From Gordonibacter sp. 28C (GTDB taxonomy: Bacteria > Actinomycetota > Coriobacteriia > Coriobacteriales > Eggerthellaceae): DNA of 64,000 bases. Location: the NCBI RefSeq assembly GCF_003339845.1, contig NZ_PPTR01000008.1, positions 62,001 to 126,000 on the forward strand, given 5' to 3'. A program made the translations under genes and the position numbers. The notes under the pieces were generated by a model. It searched no databases. It saw nothing but the letters and a program-made list of their open reading frames with translations, and was not told the origin of the DNA. Below are positions 8,016 to 15,416 of this stretch, one piece after another (positions within the stretch are counted from its first letter, which is position 1; the number at the start of each line of letters is the position of its first letter).

Positions 8016-9344
8016 ATGGGTTTCTCGCTTGAAACGAGCGTTCCGGCGCTGACCGTGTTCGTGCAAGGGCTGTTGAGCTTCTTCTCTCCGTGCGTGCTGC
8101 CGCTCATCCCGCTGTACGTGGGCTACTTGGCCGGCGGGGCTGCAAAGAGGAGCGACGACGGCACCATCGAGTACCCTCGCAAGAAGGTGCTGGTGAACAC
8201 GCTGTTCTTCGTGGTAGGCGTGAGCTTCGCGTTCTTTTTGCTGGGCTTCGGCTTCACGGCGCTCGGGCAGTTCTTCACGGGCAACCAGCGCGTGTTCTCG
8301 GTGGTGGCCGGCATCGTGATGGCGGCGTTCGGCCTGTACATGCTGGGCGCGTTCGGCAAGACGCGCGTCATCGAAACCGAGCGCAGGCTGCCGTTCAACC
8401 TGGGCCGATTCGCCATGAACCCGCTGGTGGCGCTCGTGCTGGGCTTCACGTTCAGCTTCGCGTGGACGCCGTGCGTGGGGCCCGTGCTGGCCAGCGTGCT
8501 GCTGTTGGCGTCGTCGAGCGCCTCCGCGGCTATGGGCTACGCGCTCGTGGGCGTGTACACGCTGGGCTTCGTGCTGCCGTTTTTGGCGGTGGGCCTGTTC
8601 ACGGGAGAGGTGCTGCGCTTCTTCCGCACGCACGGCAACGTGGTGAAGTACACGGTTAAGGTGGGCGGCGCGCTGCTCATCGTCATGGGCCTTATGACCG
8701 CGACCGGGTGGATGAACGGGGTGACGAGCTATCTCTCGTCGTTCGGCGCCGCGCCGTCCGCGCAGGAACAGCCGGCGGAGGCGGGCGGTTCGGGCGACAA
8801 AGCCGGAGATTCGGCCAGCGCAGGCAGTGGCACGTCCAAGGGCGAGTCGGGCGGCAGCGCGGGCTCGTCCAACGCGAGCGCCCAGGCGGCCCCGCTTTCC
8901 GATGTGACGCTGGTCGACCAGAACGGGACGGAGCACAAGCTGTCCGACTACCGCGGCAAGACGGTGTTCCTGAACTTCTGGGCCACCTGGTGCGGCCCGT
9001 GCCAACGCGAGATACCCGACATCGAGGCGCTGTACCGCGACCGCGGCGAGAACGAGGGCGATCTGGTGGTGCTGGGCGTGGCGAACCCCAAGACGGCGGA
9101 CCGCCCGCAGAACAGCGACGTGTCCGTGGACGAGGTCAAGGCGTTCATCGACAAGGAGGGCATGACGTATCCGGTGCTCATGGACACGTCCGGCCAGCTG
9201 TTCAGCGCTTACAGCGTGAGATCGTTCCCCACCACGTTCATGATCGACAAGGACGGCAACGTGTTCGGCTACGTGGCGGGAACGCTGACCGCCGACGTTA
9301 TGAACAGCATCGTGGAGCAAACCATGACGGGCGTGCGCAAGTAG
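8016..9344 (+). CDS. CcdA-type membrane thiol transporter fused to a TlpA-like thioredoxin
   Basis: A 442-aa protein that should carry reducing power across the membrane and deliver it to extracytoplasmic thiols, as in cytochrome c maturation. Residues 1-245 form a CcdA/DsbD-like six-helix domain with the paired Cys motifs SFFSPCVLPLIP and FAWTPCVGPVL. A Ser/Gly-rich linker (about residues 246-300) leads to a TlpA/ResA-type thioredoxin domain with WATWCGPCQREIPD. The start ATG 8016 follows TAGGAG by 5 nt; upstream in-frame codons are disregarded. Fusing the membrane carrier to its thioredoxin in one chain replaces the usual two-gene arrangement. It lies downstream of the Rrf2 gene. Confidence 0.92.
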   Translation: MGFSLETSVPALTVFVQGLLSFFSPCVLPLIPLYVGYLAGGAAKRSDDGTIEYPRKKVLVNTLFFVVGVSFAFFLLGFGFTALGQFFTGNQRVFSVVAGIVMAAFGLYMLGAFGKTRVIETERRLPFNLGRFAMNPLVALVLGFTFSFAWTPCVGPVLASVLLLASSSASAAMGYALVGVYTLGFVLPFLAVGLFTGEVLRFFRTHGNVVKYTVKVGGALLIVMGLMTATGWMNGVTSYLSSFGAAPSAQEQPAEAGGSGDKAGDSASAGSGTSKGESGGSAGSSNASAQAAPLSDVTLVDQNGTEHKLSDYRGKTVFLNFWATWCGPCQREIPDIEALYRDRGENEGDLVVLGVANPKTADRPQNSDVSVDEVKAFIDKEGMTYPVLMDTSGQLFSAYSVRSFPTTFMIDKDGNVFGYVAGTLTADVMNSIVEQTMTGVRK

Positions 9345-9411
9345 GGCGCCGCGCCGCTGGCGCCCGAGCAAAGCGCGGATATCGGAGAAGCGTGTACGTT
9401 GCGAATTCCTA

Positions 9412-9447
9412 TGCTATACTTGCGCAAGCACTTTAGCGCAGTAAAGT
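9412..9447 (+). promoter_or_regulatory. extended -10 promoter and dyad of the ABC transporter operon
   Basis: TGCTATACT (9412-9420) is an extended -10 box. It is followed by TTGCGCAA (9420-9427) and by ACTTTA-N6-TAAAGT (9430-9447), a 6-bp dyad in the early transcribed region about 70 nt before the start codon. The dyad is a candidate operator. Confidence 0.5.
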
Positions 9448-9518
9448 AGAAAAGCAGCCGAGGGGCGCGCGACCGGGGGAAGCGGGCGTCGGCTGCGGGG
9501 ACACGGGAGGATGAACCT

Positions 9519-10355
9519 ATGAAGAAGAATCTCAAGGCGCTCGTCGTCGCGGCGGCGACGCTCGCGCTCACGGCGGTTGTGCTGGCCGGCTGCTCCGGCG
9601 GCGGCGACGCGCAGAAGTCCGAGGGAACGGGAGACGGCGCCGCGGACGCCACCACGTTCACCGTCGGCTTCGACAAGGCGTACCCGCCCTACGGCTTCGT
9701 GGGCGACGACGGCGAGTTCGCCGGCATCGACCTCGACATGGCCAAGGAAGTGTGCGAGCGCAACGGCTGGGAGCTGAAGCTGGAGGCCATCGACTGGGAT
9801 GCCAAGGACGCGCTCATCGACAGCGGCGCCATCACGTGCATCTGGAACGGCTTCACCATCGAAGGCCGCGAGGCCGATTACGCCTTCACCGAGCCGTACA
9901 TGCTCAACGAGCAGGTCATCGTGGTGAAGAAGGACAGCGACGTGAAGTCGATCGACGACCTGGCGGGCAAGACGGTCATGACGCAGGTCGATTCCGCCGC
10001 GCTCGACGTGCTGGAGGGCGAGGACTACGCCGACGCCGTGGCCAAGTTCGCCGCGCTCGACACCATCGCCGACTACAACACGGCGTTCATGCAGCTTGAG
10101 TCCGGTGCCGTCGACGCCGTGGCCTGCGACCTGTCCATCGCCGACTACAACATGGCGGGCAACGACAAGTACGTGAAGCTGGCCGATCCGCTGTCGTCCG
10201 AGCATTACGGCGTGGGCTTCAAGAAGGGCAACACCGAGATGGCCGACAAGGTTACGGCCACGCTCAAGGAAATGTACGAAGACGGCACCATCAAGCAGCT
10301 GTGCGAGAAGTACGCCGAGTACGGCGTGTCGTTCGACAACTGGGTGCTGAAGTAG
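9519..10355 (+). CDS. amino-acid ABC transporter substrate-binding lipoprotein
   Basis: A 278-aa solute-binding protein of the polar amino acid family 3. The signal peptide (MKKNLKALVVAAATLALTAV) ends in lipobox VLAGC, so it is expected to be lipid-anchored. The mature part begins TFTVGFDKAYPPYGFVGDDG, with FAGIDLDMAKEVCERNG and a typical IEGREADYAFTEPY segment, the classic fold for histidine, glutamine, arginine or cystine binding proteins. Permease and ATPase genes follow directly. The ligand cannot be told from sequence alone; the Trp-Asp rich pocket region (IDWDAKD) is compatible with polar amino acids. Confidence 0.93.
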   Translation: MKKNLKALVVAAATLALTAVVLAGCSGGGDAQKSEGTGDGAADATTFTVGFDKAYPPYGFVGDDGEFAGIDLDMAKEVCERNGWELKLEAIDWDAKDALIDSGAITCIWNGFTIEGREADYAFTEPYMLNEQVIVVKKDSDVKSIDDLAGKTVMTQVDSAALDVLEGEDYADAVAKFAALDTIADYNTAFMQLESGAVDAVACDLSIADYNMAGNDKYVKLADPLSSEHYGVGFKKGNTEMADKVTATLKEMYEDGTIKQLCEKYAEYGVSFDNWVLK

Positions 10356-10487
10356 GTCGATGCGGTTTCGCGGCAGCCGCCGCGCAAGCGCCATGCGTAC
10401 GCCGCGAAGGGCGCGCAGGCAAAGAGGTCCGAAGCGGGCGGGAACGAGGTTCCCGCCCGTTGTCGCGTCGTGAGAGAGGTTTGACCG

Positions 10488-11141
10488 GTGGAGTTTTCAA
10501 CGATGGTGGGCATGCTGGCCCAGGGGTTCGGCGTCTCGCTGCAGATATTCTTCCTCACGCTTCTGGGGGCGCTGCCCCTGGGCGTGGTGGTGGCGCTCGC
10601 CCGCATGAGCAGGTTCAAGCCGCTTGCCCTGGTCACGCGCTTCTATATCTCGGTCATGCGCGGCACGCCGCTCATGCTGCAGATGTTCGCCATCTTCTTC
10701 GGGCCGTACTACCTGTTCGGCATCTCGCTGGGAACCGACTACAAGTTCACCGCCTGCATCATCGCGTTCATCATCAACTACGCGGCCTACTTCGCCGAGA
10801 TCTACCGCAGCGGCATCCAGTCCATCCCCCAAGGGCAGTACGAGGCCGCGCACGTGCTGGGCTACTCGCGCTTCCAGACGTTCATGCTGATCGTTCTGCC
10901 GCAGGTCATCAAGCGCATCCTGCCCGCCATGGGCAACGAGATCATCACGCTGGTGAAGGACACGTCGCTCGCGTTCGTCATCGGCGTGGCCGAGATGTTC
11001 AGCGAGGCGAAGGCACTGGTGGCCTCCATGAAGAACCTCTGGGCGTTCGCGGTGGCGGCGCTGTTCTACTGGGTGTTCAACCTGGCTATCGAGGTCGTTT
11101 TGAACCGTATCGAGAAGAAGATGGACTACTACCATGAATAG
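10488..11141 (+). CDS. amino-acid ABC transporter permease (HisM/GlnP type)
   Basis: A 217-aa inner-membrane permease with about five hydrophobic segments. The family-specific YISVMRGTPLMLQMF loop and the EAA motif region (EAAHVLGYSRFQTFMLIVLPQ) that contacts the ATPase are present. GTG 10488 follows a GAGAGAGG stretch; ATG 10503 is an alternative. The 130-bp gap after the binding-protein gene contains a short inverted GGCGGGAACGAGGTTCCCGCC hairpin that may lower expression relative to the binding protein. The downstream ATPase gene overlaps its end by 8 bp. Confidence 0.93.
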   Translation: MEFSTMVGMLAQGFGVSLQIFFLTLLGALPLGVVVALARMSRFKPLALVTRFYISVMRGTPLMLQMFAIFFGPYYLFGISLGTDYKFTACIIAFIINYAAYFAEIYRSGIQSIPQGQYEAAHVLGYSRFQTFMLIVLPQVIKRILPAMGNEIITLVKDTSLAFVIGVAEMFSEAKALVASMKNLWAFAVAALFYWVFNLAIEVVLNRIEKKMDYYHE

Positions 11142-11949
11142 GGAGGCGAACGCGGGCATGGCTCAGGGCGCAAGCGGGTCGGGGGCGGACGTCGTCGTCA
11201 GCCTTGAGAGCATAGAGAAGAGCTTCGGCGACACCGTGGTGCTGCACGACATCAGCCTTTCGGTGCGGCGGGGCGAGGTGGTGGCCATCATCGGTCCCAG
11301 CGGTTCGGGCAAATCGACGTTTTTGCGCTGCGCAACGCTGTTGGAGACGTTCGAGCGCGGGTCGCTGTCCTACGGCGATCTGGAGGTGGCGAAAAGCGGA
11401 GCGGACGGACGGGCCGTGTACGCGGGGAGGGCCGTGCAGCGCGAGGCGAAGTCGCGCTTCGGGCTGGTGTTCCAGAACTTCAACCTGTTCCCGCACTACA
11501 GCGTGCTGCGCAACGTGGCCGACGCGCCCATCCGCGTGCAGAAGCGCGACAAGGCCGAGGCCGAGCGGCAGGCGCGCGCCGTGCTGGCCAAGATGGGTCT
11601 TGCCGGGAAAGAGGACATGGTGCCCTGCGAGCTGTCGGGCGGCCAGCAGCAGCGGGTGGCCATCGCCCGCGCGCTCGCGCTCAACCCCGACATCCTCTAT
11701 TTCGACGAGCCCACGAGCGCGCTCGACCCGGAGCTCACGCAGGAGGTGCTCAGGGTCATCCGCGATCTGGCGGCCGAGCACATGACCATGGTCATCGTCA
11801 CGCACGAGATGAGCTTTGCGCGCGACGTGGCCGACCGCATCGTGTTCATGGCGGACGGCTACGTGGTGGAGGAAGGCGCGCCCGACCAGGTGATCAACAA
11901 TCCGCAGCACGAGCGCACGAAGGCGTTCCTCGCGAAGTACGAGGGGTAG
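11134..11949 (+). CDS. amino-acid ABC transporter ATP-binding protein
   Basis: ATPase of the same importer (271 aa from ATG 11134). Walker [10 protein letters not shown], the Q-loop FQNFNLFPH, the ABC signature [15 protein letters not shown], Walker [13 protein letters not shown] and the switch His (VTHEM) are all intact. A short insertion (about residues 86-108) between Walker A and the Q-loop is longer than in E. coli GlnQ-type proteins. The start may instead be ATG 11158, which has AGGGAGG upstream at a long spacing. The strong hairpin at 12027-12053 should end the operon. Confidence 0.93.
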   Translation: MNREANAGMAQGASGSGADVVVSLESIEKSFGDTVVLHDISLSVRRGEVVAIIGPSGSGKSTFLRCATLLETFERGSLSYGDLEVAKSGADGRAVYAGRAVQREAKSRFGLVFQNFNLFPHYSVLRNVADAPIRVQKRDKAEAERQARAVLAKMGLAGKEDMVPCELSGGQQQRVAIARALALNPDILYFDEPTSALDPELTQEVLRVIRDLAAEHMTMVIVTHEMSFARDVADRIVFMADGYVVEEGAPDQVINNPQHERTKAFLAKYEG

Positions 11950-11969
11950 TCGCCCGTGCTCTCGCAGTC

Positions 11970-12111
11970 CCCGTAGGGGCGGGCTGCTGGCCGCCCGGCG
12001 CGGTATCGTCCGACAAAGCTTATCGTGCGGCGAGCGTAGCAAGCGCTCGCCGCATTGTTTTCCTTTCTGCGGATTCTCCGCTCCGGGCGGCCGGCAGGCC
12101 ACCTCTACGGG
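11970..12111. repeat. REP/BIME-like element, diverged member
   Basis: The outer arms (11970-12003 and 12078-12111) are imperfect inverted repeats starting CCCGTAGGGGC and ending its complement-like CTCTACGGG. They enclose the operon terminator. The terminal word matches the CGTAGGGGCG family at 35365, 44097 and 60131. Confidence 0.55.
12027..12053 (+). terminator. terminator of the ABC transporter operon
   Basis: A 10-bp perfect stem (GCGGCGAGCG/CGCTCGCCGC) with a 7-nt loop, followed by ATTGTTTTCCTTTC. It sits 78 bp after the ATPase stop. Confidence 0.75.
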
Positions 12112-12131
12112 TGATTTGTTGCTGGTGGAAT

Positions 12132-12140
12132 TGCTATACT
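12132..12140 (+). promoter_or_regulatory. extended -10 promoter of the YbaK-family gene
   Basis: TGCTATACT, identical to the boxes at 4461 and 9412, 34 nt before the ATG at 12175. Confidence 0.55.
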
Positions 12141-12174
12141 GAGGCGAAAACGGCTGCGAGATGGAAGGTTCGGC

Positions 12175-12642
12175 ATGGCCATCGACAAAGTGAAGGCGTA
12201 TCTGCGGGAGCGCGGCATGGACGACCGCGTGCTGGAATTCGAGACGTCGAGCGCGACGGTGGAGCTGGCGGCCGCGGCCGTGGGCTGCGAGCCGGCGCGC
12301 ATCGCCAAGACGCTGTCGTTCCACGTGGGCGAGCGGGTGGTGCTCGTGGTGGCGGCCGGCGACGCCCGCATCGACAACGCGAAGTTCAAGGCGCGGTTCG
12401 GCTGCAAGGCGAAGATGCTTGCCGCCGAGGAGGCCGAACCGCTCATCGGGCACGGCGTGGGCGGCGTGTGCCCGTTCGCCGTGAACGACGGCGTGGACGT
12501 GTACCTGGACGAGTCGCTGCGCCGGTTCGGCACGGTGTACCCGGCGGCAGGCAGCGCCGCGAGCGCCGTGCGCCTGGCTCCCGACGAGCTGGAGCGCTGC
12601 GCCGAGCCCTGCACGTGGGTCGACGTGTGCAAACTGCCATGA
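12175..12642 (+). CDS. YbaK/EbsC-type aminoacyl-tRNA deacylase
   Basis: A 155-aa freestanding editing-domain protein related to Cys-tRNA(Pro) deacylase YbaK. Family hallmarks are the VGCEPARIAKTLSF segment with its catalytic-region Lys, the DNAKFKARFG helix and VGGVCPFAV. Such proteins hydrolyse mischarged tRNAs; a related editing domain is inserted in the ProRS encoded at 50831. GGAAGG precedes the ATG by 6 nt. The stop overlaps the ATG at 12639 (ATGA), suggesting coupled expression with the phosphatase that follows. The exact tRNA substrate is not predictable. Confidence 0.9.
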   Translation: MAIDKVKAYLRERGMDDRVLEFETSSATVELAAAAVGCEPARIAKTLSFHVGERVVLVVAAGDARIDNAKFKARFGCKAKMLAAEEAEPLIGHGVGGVCPFAVNDGVDVYLDESLRRFGTVYPAAGSAASAVRLAPDELERCAEPCTWVDVCKLP

Positions 12643-12728
12643 CGGGGGAGGTTCGCCCCGACGGGCTCGCCGCGCTCCGCCGGGCACCTTCGCTGCCTGC
12701 CGCCGGCTTTCCCGTGGAGGCTGCGCCC

Positions 12729-13499
12729 GTGACGTTCTACGTGGTGCGCCACGGGCAGACGCTGTTCAACGTCATGGGCAAGGTGCAGGGCTGGTGCGAC
12801 ACGCCGCTCACGGACGAGGGCGTGCGCGGTGCCGAGGCGCTCGGAGGCGGCTTGGCCGACGTGGAGTTCGCCGCGGCGTTCTCCAGCGACAGCGGACGGG
12901 CCGTGCAGACACTCGACGCGCTGCTGGGCGCGCGAGCCGCGCGGCGCGGCGAGCGGTACGCGCCGCCCGAGACGTTCCTGCCCACCTGCGTGCCGAACGG
13001 CCCCTCGTCGGCCGTCGAGTACGGCGGGCTGCGTCCCGTGCGCTGCGCCGACGCGCCGTTCCCCCTCGCGCACGACCCGCGCCTGCGCGAGTGGTGCTAC
13101 GGAGACTTGGAGGGCGAGCCAGGCGAATTGCTGCATGCGGCGCTCACCGCCGGGTTCGGCGAGGACCTGCCGTTCGAGGAGCACAACCGCCGGCTTCCCG
13201 AGGTGGCCGACGTCATCGCGCGCGCCGACACGTCGGGCCGTGCCGAGCGCTTCGACGCCATCGAGCAAAGGCTGTCGGGCTTCTTCGCCGAAGCGGGGGA
13301 GGCCGTGAGGCTGGCCGGCGGCGGCAACGCCCTCGTGGTCACGCATTCGTTCGTGGTGCGCACGCTGGTGTACCTGCTCGACCCCGCGCGCGTGAACGAC
13401 CCGGTGAAGATTCCCAACGTCAGCGTCACCTGCATCGGCTACGACGGCCACGCGTTCTCGCTGGGGGAGATCGGTTCCACGGACTGGCAAAAGGCTTGA
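12729..13499 (+). CDS. histidine phosphatase (phosphoglycerate mutase-like) family protein
   Basis: A phosphatase of the histidine branch-1 superfamily: YVVRHGQTLFN carries the phospho-accepting His, FSSDSGRAVQT follows the RAxxT pattern, and the second catalytic His lies in ALVVTHSFVVR. From GTG 12729 the protein has 256 aa. GGAGG lies 8 nt before this GTG and the family normally starts at the RHG strand, so it is preferred. An ATG at 12639 overlapping the previous stop would add 30 residues and remains possible. The last 50 bp are duplicated at 19573-19622. The C-terminus here reads DWQKA, while the duplicate reads DWQS. Substrate unknown. Confidence 0.88.
   Translation: MTFYVVRHGQTLFNVMGKVQGWCDTPLTDEGVRGAEALGGGLADVEFAAAFSSDSGRAVQTLDALLGARAARRGERYAPPETFLPTCVPNGPSSAVEYGGLRPVRCADAPFPLAHDPRLREWCYGDLEGEPGELLHAALTAGFGEDLPFEEHNRRLPEVADVIARADTSGRAERFDAIEQRLSGFFAEAGEAVRLAGGGNALVVTHSFVVRTLVYLLDPARVNDPVKIPNVSVTCIGYDGHAFSLGEIGSTDWQKA
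13441..13490 (+). repeat. direct repeat, left copy (3' end of histidine phosphatase gene)
   Basis: A 50-bp sequence matching 19573-19622 with one mismatch (T/C at the 35th base). It is the coding 3' end of the phosphatase gene. The pair brackets the molybdoenzyme island as attL/attR sites would. Confidence 0.85.
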
Positions 13500-13591
13500 A
13501 TCGAAGGTGCACCAGACGTGCCGCCAAGCCCCTTTTTTGTAGGGCAGAGCCCTCGCCCCACGGGGCGAGCGCGAAAACTGCGCAGCCCTAC
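13493..13591. terminator. hairpins and T-run between phosphatase and LuxR genes
   Basis: GGCTTG (13493-13498) pairs with CAAGCC (13525-13530), followed by CCTTTTTT, a likely terminator for the phosphatase. It is followed by a palindromic block 13539-13591 with GTAGGGC/GCCCTAC ends and an inner CTCGCCCC/GGGGCGAG stem between the two convergent genes. Confidence 0.5.
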
Positions 13592-13608
13592 GGCCTCCAC
13601 GCGCTTCT

Positions 13609-15108
13609 CTACAGCTTGGCTTCGACCATGTCGATCAATTCCTGCTGCGAGTGCACGCCCAGCTTCTTGTAAATATGGTAGGTGTGAGTCTTTATCGTGT
13701 GCGGTGAAATGAACAGTTCTTCCGCAATGTAGTGCTGGTTTCGCCCGCGCGCCAGCATCGTGTGGATTCTCGTCTCCTGATTGGTCAGCTCGTGCGCTTC
13801 GGCGATCTCTTCGCACGCCGCTCTCCACTTGTCCAGAAACGCGTCCGCCTGCGGCTCGCCGGATTCCTCCTTCCGGCTTTTCACGAGATCCCACACCAGC
13901 AGCATCACCAGCGCGATGACGATGATTATCGAGAAGACGGAGAAGCCCGTGTCGAACCCCGTTTTTCCCAGCCTGGCGTACAGCAGCGCCCCCACCGACC
14001 ACCCGATAAAGATGCCCACGAAGTTGCCGATGGTGGGCGGCGCGTACGACACGTATATCGGCAGCTGGCGGTCGCTTATCTCGTCCGCCAAATCACCCCA
14101 GGTTATGGCGTCGAAGCAGGTAAATCCAAAAATGACCAGCGCCAGGAAAAAGATCTTGAGCAGTTCCGGAACATAAGGGAACGGCAGCACCGCAAGGGCG
14201 ATGAGGGGAAGAAGGAGCATGCGGTACAAATCGGAGTCGGCCTCCACCTTCTTCGACAGCACGTACACCGCAAACGCCAAAGACGATACCGCTATCGAGG
14301 CGGCAATCACCGCAACCAACCCGTTCTCCACGGCGAGGTTGAGCAAGGCATAGGACGTCACGCCGAAAACAAGCGCGTACAAAAGGGTGCGCGGCAGCGT
14401 GGGGACGAACTCACGGAACCGTTCGAGAACCGTTTTGAGGTAGGTGCGGTAAGACGCGGCGGCTTCGAGGCGCTTCGGTTCTATGCCTTTGTTCGCCAGG
14501 TGCGAGCACGCAACGGAAACGAGCGGGAAGGAGGCTATCATGACGATGCCCATTACGGGATTCATGAACAGCGGCAAAACATACAAAAGCGAGGCCAGCA
14601 GGAACGCGAGCGCAATGCTGCGCATAAGCTTGGCGCGCCGAAGCCATACGAAGAAAGGGCCGGTCTTCAAATAGACGAACGAGGACGCAAATCCTCCGAG
14701 TGCGAACAGCGCGCCCGCTTGCGAGAAGTCGAGTTCGCTTCCCATCTGCCCGAGAAACGCCGGAACCTCCGCCAGAATCGACAGCAAAGCGACGCCGACC
14801 GCAAACCACCTGCGGTCGACGAGGCGCTGCAGATACCAGCCAAGCAAGGCGAACACGACCATGCTGAGCGCGGAGGAGCCCGCAACGATAACGCAGAGCA
14901 GAAGATAGGCGCTGAAATCCGCCGTGGTGAACGGGTTCAGCACGTTCGCATGGAAAATCGAAAAGATCCAAGCCCAGTAGGCGGCCAGCGCGACGATGCC
15001 CAAGATGACGCGTCTCGAGCTATTGCCGATGAGTAAGTCGCGGGCGTTGCCTTCGGTCGGCTTGGCGCTCTCGTTTCCAGGGAATAGTTGCCTCTCTTGG
15101 GTAGTCAA
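13609..15108 (-). CDS. membrane-anchored LuxR-type (HTH) transcriptional regulator
   Basis: A 499-aa regulator with a polytopic N-terminal domain of about a dozen hydrophobic segments and a C-terminal LuxR HTH. The HTH reads MLARGRNQHYIAEELFISP then HTIKTHTYHIYKKLGVHS, with the usual LuxR recognition helix. This architecture is expanded in Eggerthellaceae, where such genes lie beside transporters and molybdoenzymes and are thought to sense small molecules. The start is TTG 15108, 7 nt after a clear AGGAGA. That TTG overlaps the stop of the upstream zinc-ribbon gene (TTGA), so translation is probably coupled. It presumably controls the adjacent MFS and oxidoreductase genes. The ligand is unknown. 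Confidence 0.88.
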   Translation of the reverse strand: MTTQERQLFPGNESAKPTEGNARDLLIGNSSRRVILGIVALAAYWAWIFSIFHANVLNPFTTADFSAYLLLCVIVAGSSALSMVVFALLGWYLQRLVDRRWFAVGVALLSILAEVPAFLGQMGSELDFSQAGALFALGGFASSFVYLKTGPFFVWLRRAKLMRSIALAFLLASLLYVLPLFMNPVMGIVMIASFPLVSVACSHLANKGIEPKRLEAAASYRTYLKTVLERFREFVPTLPRTLLYALVFGVTSYALLNLAVENGLVAVIAASIAVSSLAFAVYVLSKKVEADSDLYRMLLLPLIALAVLPFPYVPELLKIFFLALVIFGFTCFDAITWGDLADEISDRQLPIYVSYAPPTIGNFVGIFIGWSVGALLYARLGKTGFDTGFSVFSIIIVIALVMLLVWDLVKSRKEESGEPQADAFLDKWRAACEEIAEAHELTNQETRIHTMLARGRNQHYIAEELFISPHTIKTHTYHIYKKLGVHSQQELIDMVEAKL

Positions 15109-15332
15109 CGGTCTTCTCCTGTGATCTCGACTAAGCCTCGTCTTTTCTGCGCTGTGCGGTGAAAACCGTCCAAGCCGCCTTTCGTTCCGGGCGAGGCGGG
15201 GAAGACGAAGCCGCAGGTTTTGCACGCCTTCGAGCCGCTTTCGTTCATGCTCATGCAGGCGGGGCACAAACCTTGGCGGTAGGGGGGATGGCATTTCCCG
15301 CAGTTCCGACACGGAAAACAATGCTCCCTCAC
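15105..15332 (-). CDS. small zinc-ribbon protein coupled to the LuxR regulator
   Basis: A 75-aa protein with eight or nine Cys residues in CxxC pairs (CFPCRNCGKC, CPAC, CKTCGF), the pattern of a double zinc ribbon. The C-terminal 30 residues are Lys/Arg-rich. It starts at GTG 15332 behind AGGTGAGGT, and its TGA overlaps the TTG start of the LuxR gene. The good ribosome binding site and the overlap support a real gene rather than a chance frame. It could be a metal- or redox-responsive partner of the membrane regulator, or a nucleic-acid-binding accessory; no function can be assigned from sequence. Confidence 0.65.
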   Translation of the reverse strand: MREHCFPCRNCGKCHPPYRQGLCPACMSMNESGSKACKTCGFVFPASPGTKGGLDGFHRTAQKRRGLVEITGEDR

Positions 15333-15357
15333 AACGATACCTCACCTCGAATCTTCA

Positions 15358-15389
15358 GGTTGGGCGTCGACCGAAATCGACGCCCAACC
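15358..15389. terminator. 13-bp hairpin at the 3' end of the MFS gene
   Basis: GGTTGGGCGTCGA pairs perfectly with its complement across a CCGAAA loop, 28 nt past the MFS stop. No clear U-run follows on the minus strand, so termination is inferred. It separates the transporter from the zinc ribbon/LuxR pair. Confidence 0.55.
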
Positions 15390-15416
15390 GTTTCAAATAG
15401 CGTATTCGACCTGTTG

